A DNA stretch of 64,000 nucleotides from Shinella sp. CPCC 101442 (GCF_024704725.1 NZ_JALIQS010000005.1:124001-188000); one strand, 5' to 3'. Numbered from the stretch's first letter, positions 47,093-56,484 are shown. Numbers and translations are program-made. Notes: generated by a model from the letters alone, not told the origin.

Positions 47093-47115
47093 TGCGGCCG
47101 CGTCAAACGCGGCCG
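47093..47115 (+). terminator. Palindromic hairpin downstream of the PqiA-like gene
   Basis: GCGGCCGCG pairs with CGCGGCCGC around TCAAA. It lacks a T-run, so terminator activity is doubtful. Confidence 0.4.
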
Positions 47116-47142
47116 CTGGGTCTTGATCCGGAATGGTATGGT

Positions 47143-47418
47143 CTAGTGGCGGTATTGCTGGATGCGCGTGGTGCGCAGGCCGGCAAGTCCGTGATCGTTG
47201 ATGGAGGACTGCCAGGACAGGAATTCTTCGACCGTCAGTGTATACCGTTCACAGGCTTCTTCGAGGCTCAAAAGCCCGCCACGCACGGCGGCGACGACTT
47301 CTGCCTTCCTGCGAATCACCCACCGCCGCGTGTTGGCTGGCGGTAAATCGGCGATCGTCAGAGGGCTGCCATCGGGGCCGATGACGTATTTAACGCGGGG
47401 TCGTATCAGTTCGGTCAT
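47143..47418 (-). CDS. sciP: CtrA inhibitor SciP
   Basis: 91 residues of the DUF1153 family. VKYVIGPDGSPLTIADLPPA and RRWVIRRKAEVVAAVRGGLL form the helix-turn-helix that contacts CtrA; SLEEACERYTLTVEEFLSW follows. In Caulobacter SciP binds CtrA and blocks its activation in G1. The upstream region has TTAA-N7-CTAA at 47472-47486, close to a CtrA box. Its presence 2 kb from ctrA groups the control circuit physically. Confidence 0.93.
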   Translation of the reverse strand: MTELIRPRVKYVIGPDGSPLTIADLPPANTRRWVIRRKAEVVAAVRGGLLSLEEACERYTLTVEEFLSWQSSINDHGLAGLRTTRIQQYRH

Positions 47419-47856
47419 TGGACTCTCTACATAAACTCAAGACCATATGGCGGAACTCTAGCCCGCCACATTTAAGATTTGCCTAAGCGCACACTAACAA
47501 TTTTCTAATCTTTTGAGCGGCTTCGCTATTACCGTTCGCCCCGCAAAGCATTGGTTTCCGTTACGTTGGGCCGCGCGCCTCTTCGCAGAGCCCGCATGGG
47601 AGCCATGCAAATATTTCATTTCTATTTTATTCAAATGCTGCTAATACGCCCTCAAATTTAAGGGGGCGGCATCAGATCGATGCCACCGGAAGTCCCCTGG
47701 AAGCATCAACATGAAATTTTTGCGCGCGCTGTTCCCCTTGGGGATACGGCTGCCGTGGCGTTTTTAGACGCTGCCTGCCCGAGGATGCGGCAAGATTTTT
47801 CCGGACCGAGAATGCACACGAGCCCGGCGCGTCGCGCCGGCTGTTGGAAACGGAAA
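47419..47856. other. sciP / LuxR intergenic region (438 bp)
   Basis: No gene is visible. On the minus strand a CtrA-like box lies upstream of sciP; the middle part (47480-47660) is AT-rich and repeats TTT/TAA. A longer plus-strand frame (from 47680) opens into the LuxR gene but has no family support before 47857. Confidence 0.6.
47472..47486 (-). promoter_or_regulatory. CtrA-box-like TTAA-N7-CTAA upstream of sciP
   Basis: TTAA-GATTTGC-CTAA (plus-strand orientation) differs in one base from the CtrA consensus TTAA-N7-TTAA. It is 54 bases before the sciP start, as expected if CtrA drives sciP. Confidence 0.45.
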
Positions 47857-48606
47857 ATGAGAGATCCAGACAACATGCTCCTGCAGCAAGGCTGGTCGCC
47901 CGAGTTCTTGTCGATGGCGACCATAGGGTCGGTGCAGACCGAATATGAAGTGCTGCACCTGATGCGCCAATGCGCAAATCATTTCCGGTTCAGCCATTTC
48001 CTGGTGTCGCGCTTCCCGGCCAATGAGCAGCAGCGTTTCGCCGAGCGCCTGCTCGTCAGCAACTGGCCGGCCGATCTCGTGCGCAAGTATGACGCGATGA
48101 CGCTGTTTCATATCAGCCGGCTGGCCATCGAAACCGGCATGACGAAACTGCCGGTGCAGGGTGACAGTTCGCTTCTCGCGCCTTCCGATTGGGAAAACAC
48201 GCAGGCCGGCAGTGCGATTTCGCTTGCCGAAAGCCACGGCCTGGCCACGTCCACCGCTTTCCTGCTGCATTCCACGACCGGCGATCCCTATCTGATGGTA
48301 TTTTCCGGCACGCGCACGCCGCTTGCCCGGGCCGAGCTGGCGGAACTGCACTTCGCTGCCCTGCAACTGTTCGAGTGCCTCGAAAAGACCTTCGTCGCCG
48401 CGACGGCGGGCCGCGAAAAGCTCTCCAGCCGCGAGGTTGAATGTCTCCGTTGGGCGGCGGCCGGCAAGAGCAGCGACGAGATCGCCATCATTCTCGGCAT
48501 CTCCGTCTATACGGTGAGCAGCTATTTCAAGAGCGCGACCCGCAAGCTGCAGGCGGTCAACCGCATGCAGGCGATCGCGATAGCGCTGCGCCTGCGCCTC
48601 ATCTGA
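47857..48606 (+). CDS. LuxR-family transcriptional regulator with autoinducer-binding-like domain
   Basis: 249 residues. The N-terminal part (residues ~10-170) resembles an autoinducer-binding domain (SHFLVSRFPANEQQRFAERL, WPADLVRKYDAMTLFHI), and the C-terminal GerE domain is LSSREVECLRWAAAGKSSDE, then SSYFKSATRKLQAVNRMQAI. No adjacent luxI synthase. ATG at 47857 or 47875 is possible. Signal unknown; may be a solo LuxR. Confidence 0.8.
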   Translation: MRDPDNMLLQQGWSPEFLSMATIGSVQTEYEVLHLMRQCANHFRFSHFLVSRFPANEQQRFAERLLVSNWPADLVRKYDAMTLFHISRLAIETGMTKLPVQGDSSLLAPSDWENTQAGSAISLAESHGLATSTAFLLHSTTGDPYLMVFSGTRTPLARAELAELHFAALQLFECLEKTFVAATAGREKLSSREVECLRWAAAGKSSDEIAIILGISVYTVSSYFKSATRKLQAVNRMQAIAIALRLRLI

Positions 48607-48661
48607 TTTCCCTTGCGCTGAGATTTCCCCTTCCCGCGGACCGGGAGGGCAATCCCGGCGC

Positions 48662-48690
48662 GGCCGGAAAACGAGGTTTCCGGCCTTCTC
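48662..48690 (+). terminator. Terminator of the LuxR-type gene
   Basis: GGCCGGAAA pairs with TTTCCGGCC around ACGAGG, then TTCTCTT. Confidence 0.75.
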
Positions 48691-48728
48691 TTGCTCTCGG
48701 TGCGGCAAGTTTCTATATGTCGCCCGAA

Positions 48729-48752
48729 GGCGTTCCGTTCCAACGGAACGCC
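48729..48752. repeat. Perfect 11-bp inverted repeat, operator-like
   Basis: GGCGTTCCGTT-CC-AACGGAACGCC lies 72 bases before the mnmA start and after the LuxR-gene terminator. It could be a regulator site or an mRNA hairpin. Confidence 0.5.
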
Positions 48753-48823
48753 GCAACGGCCGGTTTCGGCCTCAAGCCAAGGTGTCTTGCGACAATTGAC
48801 GCACCACCGGAACGGACCCTCGC

Positions 48824-50020
48824 GTGAACAGTCTCGATTTCGATCGCAAGCCGGAAGATACCCGTGTCGTCGTTGCCATGTCCGGCGGCGTCGACAGCTC
48901 CGTCGTGGCCGGCATCCTGAAACGCCAGGGCTATGACGTTCTGGGCATCACGCTGCAGCTTTACGATCACGGTGCCGCCGTGCACCGTGCCGGCTCCTGC
49001 TGTGCCGGCCAGGACATCGATGACGCGCGCCGCGTCTGCGAAACGCTGGGCATTCCGCATTACGTTCTCGATTACGAGAAGCGCTTCCGCGAGACCGTGA
49101 TCAATCCCTTCGCCGAAAGCTATATCGCCGGCGAAACGCCGATCCCCTGCGTCGCCTGCAACCAGACCGTCAAGTTCGCGGACCTGCTGGCGACCGCCAA
49201 GGACCTCGGCGCCGATGCGCTGGCCACCGGCCACTATATCCGCTCGCGCCCCAACCCGACGCCGAATGCGCCGGGGCGCCGCGCGCTCTACCGTCCTGTC
49301 GATGCCGAGCGCGACCAGAGCTATTTCCTCTTCGCCACCACGCAGGAACAGATCGATTACCTGCGCTTCCCGCTCGGCCATCTCTCCAAGGCTGAAACCC
49401 GGGCGCTTGCCGAGGACATGGGCCTTGTTGTCGCCAAGAAGGCGGACAGCCAGGACATCTGTTTCGTGCCGCAGGGCAAATACACCGATATCGTCAACAA
49501 GCTGAAGCCGAACGCGGCGCTGGCCGGCCAGATCGTGCATATCGACGGCCGCGTGCTCGGCAGCCATGACGGTATCCTGCATTATACGATCGGCCAGCGT
49601 CGCGGCATCGGCATCGCGACCGGTGATCCGCTCTACGTCGTCTATCTCGACGCCCGCTCGCGCCGCGTCATCGTCGGCCCCAAGGAGGCGCTGGAAACGC
49701 GCCGCCTCTACCTGCGCGACATCAACTGGCTCGGCGACGGCGATCTGGAAGCGGTGGCCGCCGGCGGCTTCGACTGCTACGCCAAGGTCCGCTCGACCCG
49801 CCCGCCGCGCCCCGCTCGGCTCGCCTCCAACGAGAGCGGCATCTATGTCGAGCTGTCCGAAGGCGAGGCAGGCGTCGCTCCCGGCCAGGCCTGCGCGCTC
49901 TATTCCGGCGAAGGCGAGGACGCCCGCATCTATGGCGGCGGCTTCATTTTGCGCTCGGAGCGTGAAGCGGCGGCCGAAGACGCGCTGAAGCGCATTCTCT
50001 CCGCCCCGGCGGCGGCCTGA
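48824..50020 (+). CDS. mnmA: tRNA-specific 2-thiouridylase MnmA
   Basis: 398 residues. The PP-loop is [12 protein letters not shown] (from about residue 20); catalytic Cys lie in [12 protein letters not shown] and [11 protein letters not shown]. The enzyme makes s2U34 in tRNA for Lys, Glu and Gln. GTG at 48824 opens the N-terminus [20 protein letters not shown]. The gene lies just before the tRNA-Met gene. Confidence 0.96.
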   Translation: MNSLDFDRKPEDTRVVVAMSGGVDSSVVAGILKRQGYDVLGITLQLYDHGAAVHRAGSCCAGQDIDDARRVCETLGIPHYVLDYEKRFRETVINPFAESYIAGETPIPCVACNQTVKFADLLATAKDLGADALATGHYIRSRPNPTPNAPGRRALYRPVDAERDQSYFLFATTQEQIDYLRFPLGHLSKAETRALAEDMGLVVAKKADSQDICFVPQGKYTDIVNKLKPNAALAGQIVHIDGRVLGSHDGILHYTIGQRRGIGIATGDPLYVVYLDARSRRVIVGPKEALETRRLYLRDINWLGDGDLEAVAAGGFDCYAKVRSTRPPRPARLASNESGIYVELSEGEAGVAPGQACALYSGEGEDARIYGGGFILRSEREAAAEDALKRILSAPAAA

Positions 50021-50076
50021 AAAGCCGCGTGTCCCCAGGCCTTTGCGGACAAAGCGATTTTTCCTGCAAAGGTCGC

Positions 50077-50106
50077 TTGACACCCGCAGGAGCCGCCCCT
50101 TATAAG
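50077..50106 (+). promoter_or_regulatory. Promoter of the tRNA-Met gene
   Basis: TTGACA (50077-50082) and TATAAG (50101-50106) are 18 bases apart, 48 bases before the tRNA. Confidence 0.8.
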
Positions 50107-50154
50107 CCGCCCACCGGACGGAAAACGGACCTCGCTCCTATCCTCCCTTCGGTC

Positions 50155-50231
50155 GGCGGAGTAGCTCAGTAGGTTAGAGCAGAGGAATCATAATCCTTGT
50201 GTCGGGGGTTCGAATCCCTCCTCCGCTACCA
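50155..50231 (+). tRNA. tRNA-Met (CAU), elongator type
   Basis: 77 nucleotides with encoded CCA. The acceptor GGCGGAG pairs with CTCCGCT, the anticodon loop is ATCATAA (CAU) and the T loop is GTTCGAA. The G-U closing pair and absence of the C1-A72 mismatch argue against the initiator; it matches rhizobial elongator tRNA-Met. It is a likely integration site for the accessory block downstream. Confidence 0.95.
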
Positions 50232-50566
50232 AACAGACCGCCCAAACGTGGCGCTTCCGCTGAATTTCAAATTTCCATTTTATTTTCAAAGGCTTGCGCG
50301 TTATCTGGGGCGCGAGTTTCGCTAGATTATCAGTCCCACTACGCCATTTGGCGCCCATTCGCCGCCGTGTCTCAAAGTGCCATTCCCAGCAGCCAAAAGT
50401 TTTGAACTGCTGGCTGCCGGTTTCGAGAGAACGGTTCGCATGTCCCTTCCGGTTTCGTCGTCGGCCGAGTGAGCAACGCACCCATCTGCCAAGATCCGCC
50501 CTAACAGTTTGCGGCCCGCCTCCGAAGAGACGAGCCGCATCGATCCATGTCGTTTGCCCTTGTTGC
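50232..50566. other. Gap between tRNA-Met and the recombinase remnant (335 bp)
   Basis: No gene supported; the only frames here are antisense copies of the tRNA. Base composition is AT-richer just after the tRNA. The original attachment site would be expected here, but no direct repeat of the tRNA 3' end can be shown within the window. Confidence 0.5.
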
Positions 50567-51913
50567 TCAGGCCGTGAGCAGCGCCGCCTGATCGCTCCAG
50601 CCCATCGGCAGGTCGAGCATGCGCGTCAGTTTGGCGATGGTGAGATCCGCCGGCTGTCTGCCGGTGAGGATGGCCTCCGTGATCTTTGGCGACAGGAAGG
50701 CGATGGGCAGGATTCGGCTGATATCAGGACCATGGATGCCCAGCCGCTCGGCGACCTCAGTGTGACCGGCGCCGGAACCATCGGTCAGGGCTTCAAGATA
50801 GAGATGCGCCTTTGCGATCATGGCGATCAGCATCTGATCTTTCTGCGGCGCGGCGAGCGGTGTGTTCTCCAGTATGATCTTGGCCTCGACGCCGCGCCGT
50901 TTGAGGATGATCGGGACGGTGATGGTAGCGATCGCATTATGGCTGCTATGGCGCTGTGCCGAGCCCTGCGGATTTACCGCGCCGTCCAGCAGCGCCGCAA
51001 TCAGCCTGTCGGATGCGATCTCTAAAACCATTGCATCGTTCCGCAACGTTATGCCGGCAAAGACCATGCGCAGAATTTCCTGCTTTTCGATATGATTCTC
51101 GATGGCGCTGTATCGAGTGCTGAGCGTCACTGCTGCGGTCAGCACATCGGCAAGCCTTGCTGCTGATTCCGTATCTTCGCACCAGCTTGCCAGCTGCTTT
51201 TTATCCGAGAGGATGGCATGAAGCTGCTGCTCGACCAGCGGCTCGATTATCGTTGAGGACAATCGCCAGACCGTCCGAACATTCGTTTTATCGGTTTGGT
51301 CGTGCTCTTTCCCATCACCGGTGCGCGAGACATAATAACGATACCTCTTGCCGTGACTGTTCGCATGGGTGGAGACAAGGTTTTTACCCGCCTCATCCCG
51401 CAGCAGGCCATAGAGAAGATGAATGTCGCGATGGCTTTTTGCCGAGCGCCGTTTAGGGCTTTGCTCGGTCAACATCCCCTGTACCTGATCGAAGACGACC
51501 CGATCAACGATGGCAGGATGCTCGCCGTCATAGACCGCATCCTTGTGCCGGATCCTGCCGACGTAGATCGGGCTGGTGAGAAGATGATGGAGATTGCCGC
51601 GTCCGAACGCCGATCCGCTGACCCGTCGTGTTGGGCGTCGATACAGGTGGGCGGCGCGCGCTTCGATCGAGAGGTCCCGGATCGATCCCAGATCCAGATA
51701 CCGCTCGAACAGCCAGCGAACTGTCCTGGATTCATCTTCATCGATAACCAGCTTGCGATCCCAGACCTCGTAGCCGAGCGGGACATTGCCACCCATCCAC
51801 ATTCCCTTCTTCTTGGAGGCTGCTACCTTGTCGCGGATGCGCTCTGCTGTGACCTCGCGTTCGAACTGAGCAAAGGACAGCAGAACGTTGAGGGTAAGCC
51901 GACCAGCACTGCT
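50567..51913 (-). pseudogene. Truncated large serine recombinase (catalytic domain missing)
   Basis: The last ~448 codons of a recombinase-family integrase: RLTLNVLLSFAQFEREVTAE at its head, KKKGMWMGGNVPLGYE, the recombinase domain (LYRRPTRRVSGSAFGRGNLH, SPIYVGRIRHK) and a C-terminal helix-rich zinc/coiled-coil region. The ~100-residue N-terminal resolvase domain with the catalytic Ser is absent; the frame before RLTLN is unrelated. It abuts an SDR gene at about 51913-51963, so a deletion or recombination join removed it. It can no longer act as an integrase. Confidence 0.85.
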
Positions 51914-51962
51914 GGGGCGCCAAAGGGTCAATCCTCGGCGCCAATCTCGAAAGGACAATATC

Positions 51963-52718
51963 GTGCGCAAGATTACCCTCGTTACCGGTTCAAGCCGCGG
52001 CCTCGGCCGTAGCATGGCCCTCAACATCGCGCGCCAGGGCGGCGACGTCATCGTCACCTTCAACGCCAGTAAAGATGCGGCCGACGCAGTCGTCGCCGAT
52101 ATCACCGCCGCGGGCGGCAAGGCCGTCGCCCTTGCGCTCAATGTCGAGGACGTCGCAAGCTTTCCCGCATTCGTCGAAGCGTTCAAGTCGGCCCTCGGCT
52201 CGACCTTCGGCCGCGATACGTTCGACCACCTCGTTCACAACGCCGGCTATGGCGGATACAGCTTGATCCCGGACGTGACAGAGGACGCCTTCGACCAGAT
52301 GGTGAACGTGCACTTCAAAGGGCCATTCTTCCTCACTCAGGCCCTGCTGCCCGTGCTCGCAGACGGCGGCCGTATCGTGAATATCTCCACAGGCTTGGCC
52401 CGTAATTCGGCGGCGGGCTTCTCGACCTACGCCGCGGCCAAGGGTGCGCTCGAGGTCCTGACTCGTTTCCAGGCGATCGAACTGGGCGCGCGCGGCATCA
52501 CCGTCAACACCATCGCGCCGGGTGCGATCGAAACCGATTTCAACGGCGGCGCGCTCCGCAATTCTGAGGACTTCCAGGCCTACTTCAAGAGCATCACCCC
52601 GCTCGCTCGGCTCGGTCAGCCGGACGATATCGGGGGAATGGTGGCGAGTTTCCTCTCCGACGACAACCGCTGGATCAATGGCCAGCGCATCGAAGTCAGC
52701 GGCGGCGCCCTGATCTGA
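51963..52718 (+). CDS. SDR-family dehydrogenase
   Basis: 251 residues. The cofactor motif is VTGSSRGLGRSM (residues ~7-18), followed by NAG in VHNAGYGGY, the catalytic Ser in NISTGLA and YAAAKGALE with Tyr-x3-Lys, and APGAIETDF. A classical NAD(P)-dependent short-chain dehydrogenase of the FabG-like type. GTG at 51963 follows AAAGGA; upstream is the recombinase remnant, so its promoter may be lost or altered. Substrate unknown. Confidence 0.88.
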   Translation: MRKITLVTGSSRGLGRSMALNIARQGGDVIVTFNASKDAADAVVADITAAGGKAVALALNVEDVASFPAFVEAFKSALGSTFGRDTFDHLVHNAGYGGYSLIPDVTEDAFDQMVNVHFKGPFFLTQALLPVLADGGRIVNISTGLARNSAAGFSTYAAAKGALEVLTRFQAIELGARGITVNTIAPGAIETDFNGGALRNSEDFQAYFKSITPLARLGQPDDIGGMVASFLSDDNRWINGQRIEVSGGALI

Positions 52719-52818
52719 AACCCCCGAGGGTTGCACAGGAGGCACGCGTCGCGAAGCGATGCGGGCCTTTTAGCAGCAAACTCTCGCCTGAACGATCACC
52801 ACGAACGAAGGGTCTCCC

Positions 52819-53060
52819 ATGACCAAGATGACAGTTGATTTCGTCTCCGATGTCTCGTGTCCCTACTGCCTGATGGGCCTTCTTGCGCTCGAGATCGCCC
52901 TTGAGCGGACCAGCGACGTGGTCGAGCCTCAGTTCCGCTTCCACCCGTATCAAGCTGAATCCGAACATGCCGCCCGAAGGCGAGCTTTGCGGCCAACTTG
53001 AACCGCAAATTCGGTATCTCGGCCGCAGATGTCCGCAAAACTGAGAGCCGCAGCGATGTA
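52819..53060 (+). pseudogene. Frameshifted DsbA/FrnE-type protein remnant
   Basis: MTKMTVDFVSDVSCPYCLMG, ALEIALERTSDVVEPQ and FRFHPY read in frame, then the homology continues in two other frames (LNPNMPPEGE, then NRKFGISAADVRKT). DsbA-like FrnE/2-hydroxychromene isomerases are ~200 residues; here about 80 are present and broken by at least two frameshifts. The CPYC pair is retained. A decaying gene. Confidence 0.7.
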
Positions 53061-53107
53061 AATGTGGAGGGCGTCCGTAGCGCTCATATTGGTAGCGCAC
53101 CCGAAAT

Positions 53108-54709
53108 TCATAGGATTAACTGGGCTGCCTTTTCAGCGATCATGACCGCGACTGCATGGGTATTCCCCGAGACGATTGTTGGCATGATCGAGCAATCGGC
53201 AATACGCAGTCCCTTGATGCCGCGTACCCGCAACTTCGGATCGACCACCGCTGCGTCGTCACCGCCCATCCGCGCAGTGCCGACGGGATGGAAAATAGTC
53301 GTGGCGATGTCGCCTGCGGCATGCGCGAGGTCTTCGGGCGTCTGGATATGCTTGCCCGGCTTAAATTCCTCGGGGCGGAACTGGGCCATCCGTTTGGTTT
53401 CCATCAACCGGCGGGCGATGGTTATGGAAGAGGCCGCGACTTCACGGTCGCTCGCGGTGGAGAGGTAGTTGGGCGTGATTTCCGGATGATCGTCGGGCTT
53501 GGCTGAAATGATGCGCACATGCCCGCGCGATTCCGGCCTGAGATTGCACGCCGAAACGGTGATGGCCGGAAAGTTGTGCAGCGGCTGGCCGAAAGATTCC
53601 AAGGAGAGCGGCTGAACATGGAATTCGATGTTGGGCGTCTCGAAGCCCGCGTCCGACTTCATAAAGATACCGAGTTGGCTTGGCGCCATCGACATGGGCC
53701 CGGAGCGTTTGAGGGCATATTCCAGCGCAATCAAAGCTTTGCCTGTGAGGCTTGCCTGGCGCTCGTTTAGCGTTTCTGCTCCCGATACCTTGAAGGCGGT
53801 CCTAATTTGCAGATGGTCCTGCAGGTTTTCGCCTACGCCGGGAAGATTATGTATCACTTCTATGCCGTGGCGTTTGAGAAGCGCGGCAGGTCCTATGCCC
53901 GATAGTTGCAGCAGCTTCGGCGTGCCTATCGCCCCGGCGGAGAGGATCAACTCGCCCTGCACCGCCACATGCGCCGGCTTGCCGTTGAGACGCAGGTCGA
54001 GCCCCGAAACCCGGCGCCCGGAAAACACGATGCGCTCGGCGTGCGCGTGGGTGAGTATCGTCAAGTTTTTACGATGCCGCACCGGCCTGATGAACGCGCG
54101 CACGGCATTGAAACGGAACCCTGATTTCTGGTTCACTTCGAAGTAGGATGAGCCGAAATTGGTGCCAGCGTTGAAATCGTCGACTTTGGGCACGCCGAGC
54201 TCTTCCGCCGCTTCGCGCACCGCGTCGAGAATCTGCCAACTCAGACGCTGGCGTTCTACCCTGAGCTCACCGCCCTGGCCGTGGAAGGGGCCGGAAAGAC
54301 TGTGATGGTCTTCCGACTTCCTGAACAGCGGCAGCACATCCTCCCAGCCCCAGCCGGGATTGCCGAGCTGGCGCCAGTGATCGTAATCGGCGGACTGACC
54401 GCGCATGTAGATCATGCCATTTATCGACGAACAGCCGCCCATTACCTTGCCACGCGGATAGGCCAGCGACCGTCCGTTCAGGCCGGGCTCCGCCATTGTA
54501 CGGTAGCCCCAGTCGGTGCGCGGATTGCCCATGCAATAGAGGTAGCCCACCGGAATGTGGATCCAGTGGTAGTTGTCCGAGCCACCAGCCTCCAGGAGCA
54601 GCACACGCTTGCCCTGGTCGGCGCTCAACCGGTTTGCAAGAGTGCAACCGGCCGAGCCAGCCCCAACGATTATATAATCGTAGCTGCCAATTTCTATGCG
54701 TTTGCTCAT
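53108..54709 (-). CDS. GMC-family FAD oxidoreductase (choline-dehydrogenase-like)
   Basis: 533 residues. FAD-binding IIVGAGSAGC near residue 15; GMC signature 1 in PRGKVMGGCSSINGMIYMRG; a second region SAGAIGTPKLLQLSGIGPA; the active-site His in ATTIFHPVGTARMG near the C-terminus. Family enzymes oxidise alcohols, often with a non-oxygen electron acceptor. It is last in the minus-strand operon; the start is 8 bases past the preceding gene's stop. ATG at 54709 has GAGG 6 bases upstream. Confidence 0.92.
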   Translation of the reverse strand: MSKRIEIGSYDYIIVGAGSAGCTLANRLSADQGKRVLLLEAGGSDNYHWIHIPVGYLYCMGNPRTDWGYRTMAEPGLNGRSLAYPRGKVMGGCSSINGMIYMRGQSADYDHWRQLGNPGWGWEDVLPLFRKSEDHHSLSGPFHGQGGELRVERQRLSWQILDAVREAAEELGVPKVDDFNAGTNFGSSYFEVNQKSGFRFNAVRAFIRPVRHRKNLTILTHAHAERIVFSGRRVSGLDLRLNGKPAHVAVQGELILSAGAIGTPKLLQLSGIGPAALLKRHGIEVIHNLPGVGENLQDHLQIRTAFKVSGAETLNERQASLTGKALIALEYALKRSGPMSMAPSQLGIFMKSDAGFETPNIEFHVQPLSLESFGQPLHNFPAITVSACNLRPESRGHVRIISAKPDDHPEITPNYLSTASDREVAASSITIARRLMETKRMAQFRPEEFKPGKHIQTPEDLAHAAGDIATTIFHPVGTARMGGDDAAVVDPKLRVRGIKGLRIADCSIMPTIVSGNTHAVAVMIAEKAAQLIL

Positions 54710-54717
54710 CTGACGCC

Positions 54718-55467
54718 TCAAGCGACATGCTCTACGGCAATACCCCTAAGGTCCATTTCGTATTCGAGATCAAGGACGGGTGGGTTGTTGAAGTGCCATG
54801 TAAGGCCGGCGCTTGCTGCTCCGCGCTTGACGATTTCGTCAGCCAGGAACGGATGGAGGTTGTGTATCGTGTAGACTTGGACCGCGGTTGCGTCCTTCCA
54901 CCCGAAGCCCAGAAGCCCGGAACGCCGCTCCATCTCCGCCAGCACGAATTGTGCTTTGGCGCGCAATCCCGCCGGGGAAAGATCGCCACGGTTGATGATA
55001 TGATCGCGATAGGCGGCGTGGCCTTCTGGCACCTCTGCCGAACCGGAGACGACGAAGGACGGTGCGGCTTCAGCACTGTGCACTGTGTATGAGAAGGCAT
55101 AGATGGACGGTACGAGTGGCGGCGTGACCTGCGGACACACGTTGCTGCGCGCAACGGGGTTCAGACCAGTGTCGATGAGGCCCCAGGCTTTGAGGGTCTC
55201 CGTATAGCTGCTGTTGAAAGCAACGAAGCCCTCCTCGGTAAATGGTGCGGGTGACCGCAGTTCGCACGCCGCGAATGCTGTAAGCGGCCTGCCGGCAGCA
55301 CCGATGATTTCTTTGATCTGTGCAAAGCCTTCCTTGAGGGGCAAGGGTGTCGCGAACCGCACCCTCTCCAGGCGAAAGCCCGGCAGGGCGGCCACGCCGC
55401 CTGAATATTGCGTGACACCTTTGATGAAACGGTAGCCGCCAGACTGAAAGTCAATAACTTCGCCCAT
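54718..55467 (-). CDS. RidA/CnbZ-like putative 2-aminomuconate deaminase
   Basis: 249 residues. The N-terminal half (YRFIKGVTQYSGGVAALPGF, CELRSPAPFTEEGFVAFN, NPVARSNVCPQV) recalls CnbZ-type 2-amino-5-chloromuconate deaminases, and the C-terminal half has RidA-like strings (RGDLSPAGLRAKAQFVLAEM, FGWKDATAVQVYTIHNLHPF, EYEMDLRG). I rely on remembered family patterns, not a search. If right it hydrolyses an enamine/imine. ATG at 55467 with CAGGAG upstream. Its neighbours suggest a ring-fission or amine degradation pathway. Confidence 0.5.
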   Translation of the reverse strand: MGEVIDFQSGGYRFIKGVTQYSGGVAALPGFRLERVRFATPLPLKEGFAQIKEIIGAAGRPLTAFAACELRSPAPFTEEGFVAFNSSYTETLKAWGLIDTGLNPVARSNVCPQVTPPLVPSIYAFSYTVHSAEAAPSFVVSGSAEVPEGHAAYRDHIINRGDLSPAGLRAKAQFVLAEMERRSGLLGFGWKDATAVQVYTIHNLHPFLADEIVKRGAASAGLTWHFNNPPVLDLEYEMDLRGIAVEHVA

Positions 55468-55590
55468 GGTGTATATCTCCTGCAGGGGCTGGCCAGATTG
55501 GTTGCAGACCATCTGGAATGGGGTCGTCAGAACACCGTGTGCAATTCAGGCAAACGGCGAATATTTTGTTGGGTTCTCAGCGTGCCGGTA

Positions 55591-56484
55591 TCAGGCCGGA
55601 AGCGCGTGTTGCGTTCGGGTGTTCGCCGCTCCGGCCGCTTCACCGATGACCCGGTTCTGCAACACTCCGACGCGTTCGATTTCGACCTCGACGACGTCAC
55701 CATCTTTCATGAAGAGGGGAGGGACGCGCGCGAAGCCCACCCCGCCAGGCGTGCCGGTCACGATCACGTCGCCGGGAGAAAGCGGCGTAATACGCGAGAT
55801 GTAAGCAATCAGCTGCGCTACGGAATGTATCATCTGACTGGTGCGAGCAGCCTGGACGGTGTCCCCGTTCAAACGGCAGCTGATGGCCAGGTCTTGCGGA
55901 TCAGGGATCTCGTCGGCAGTGACAAGGTACGGCCCGAATGCGCCGGTCGCCGGGAAATTTTTTCCCGGAAGGAACTGCGACGTATGGATCTGCCAGTCAC
56001 GAACCGAGCCGTCATTGTAGCACGAGTAGCCAGCGACATGATCCAACGCGGCATCCTGCTGGATATTGCGGCCGCCTCTGCCGATGACGACGGCAAGCTC
56101 CGCCTCGAAGTCGAACTGGGTCGAAACCGATGGCATCAGCATCGGCTCGCCATGCGCGCACTGCGAGTCGGCAAAGCGGGCAAACAAGGTCGGATGCTGT
56201 GTCGGTGCGTGGCGCGTTTCGACCATGTGGTCGTGATAGTTCAGCCCGACGCAGATGATCTTTCCCGGATTGGGAATTGGCGCTTGCTGTTCGATGTCGG
56301 TAAGCGCCAGCCCTGAGCTGTGGCTGATCGCCTGAGTGCAGATGCCGAGGAAGTCATCCTCGGCGAGGAGGCTTGCGAGCGTCGGAAATCGATCGCCAAG
56401 GACGCCGCTGATGTTGATGACGCGGTCGTCCGTCACGACGCCGTATCCGGCTCGGCCGGCATGGAGAAAGCTACAAAGGCGCAT
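55591..56484 (-). CDS. Fumarylacetoacetate-hydrolase-family enzyme
   Basis: 297 residues. N-terminal domain ends near GKIICVGLNYHDHMVE; the catalytic domain has FDFEAELAVVIGRGG (metal Glu ligands), RDWQ, LPGKNFPATGAFGPYLVTAD and VIVTGTPGGVGFARVPP. The family cleaves C-C bonds or decarboxylates 2-keto acids with Mg2+ (FAA hydrolase, 4-oxalocrotonate decarboxylase, hydratases). The specific activity cannot be told. It is in the minus-strand catabolic operon. Confidence 0.88.
   Translation of the reverse strand: MRLCSFLHAGRAGYGVVTDDRVINISGVLGDRFPTLASLLAEDDFLGICTQAISHSSGLALTDIEQQAPIPNPGKIICVGLNYHDHMVETRHAPTQHPTLFARFADSQCAHGEPMLMPSVSTQFDFEAELAVVIGRGGRNIQQDAALDHVAGYSCYNDGSVRDWQIHTSQFLPGKNFPATGAFGPYLVTADEIPDPQDLAISCRLNGDTVQAARTSQMIHSVAQLIAYISRITPLSPGDVIVTGTPGGVGFARVPPLFMKDGDVVEVEIERVGVLQNRVIGEAAGAANTRTQHALPA

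Noticed and set aside
50188-50481. 97-residue frame antisense to the tRNA
   Set aside because: It includes the familiar false protein tail (EGFEPPTQGL) that any tRNA yields when read antisense.
51888-51962. In-frame extension of the SDR gene upstream of 51963
   Set aside because: It runs into the recombinase remnant and lacks SDR similarity; the GTG with AAAGGA is the better start.
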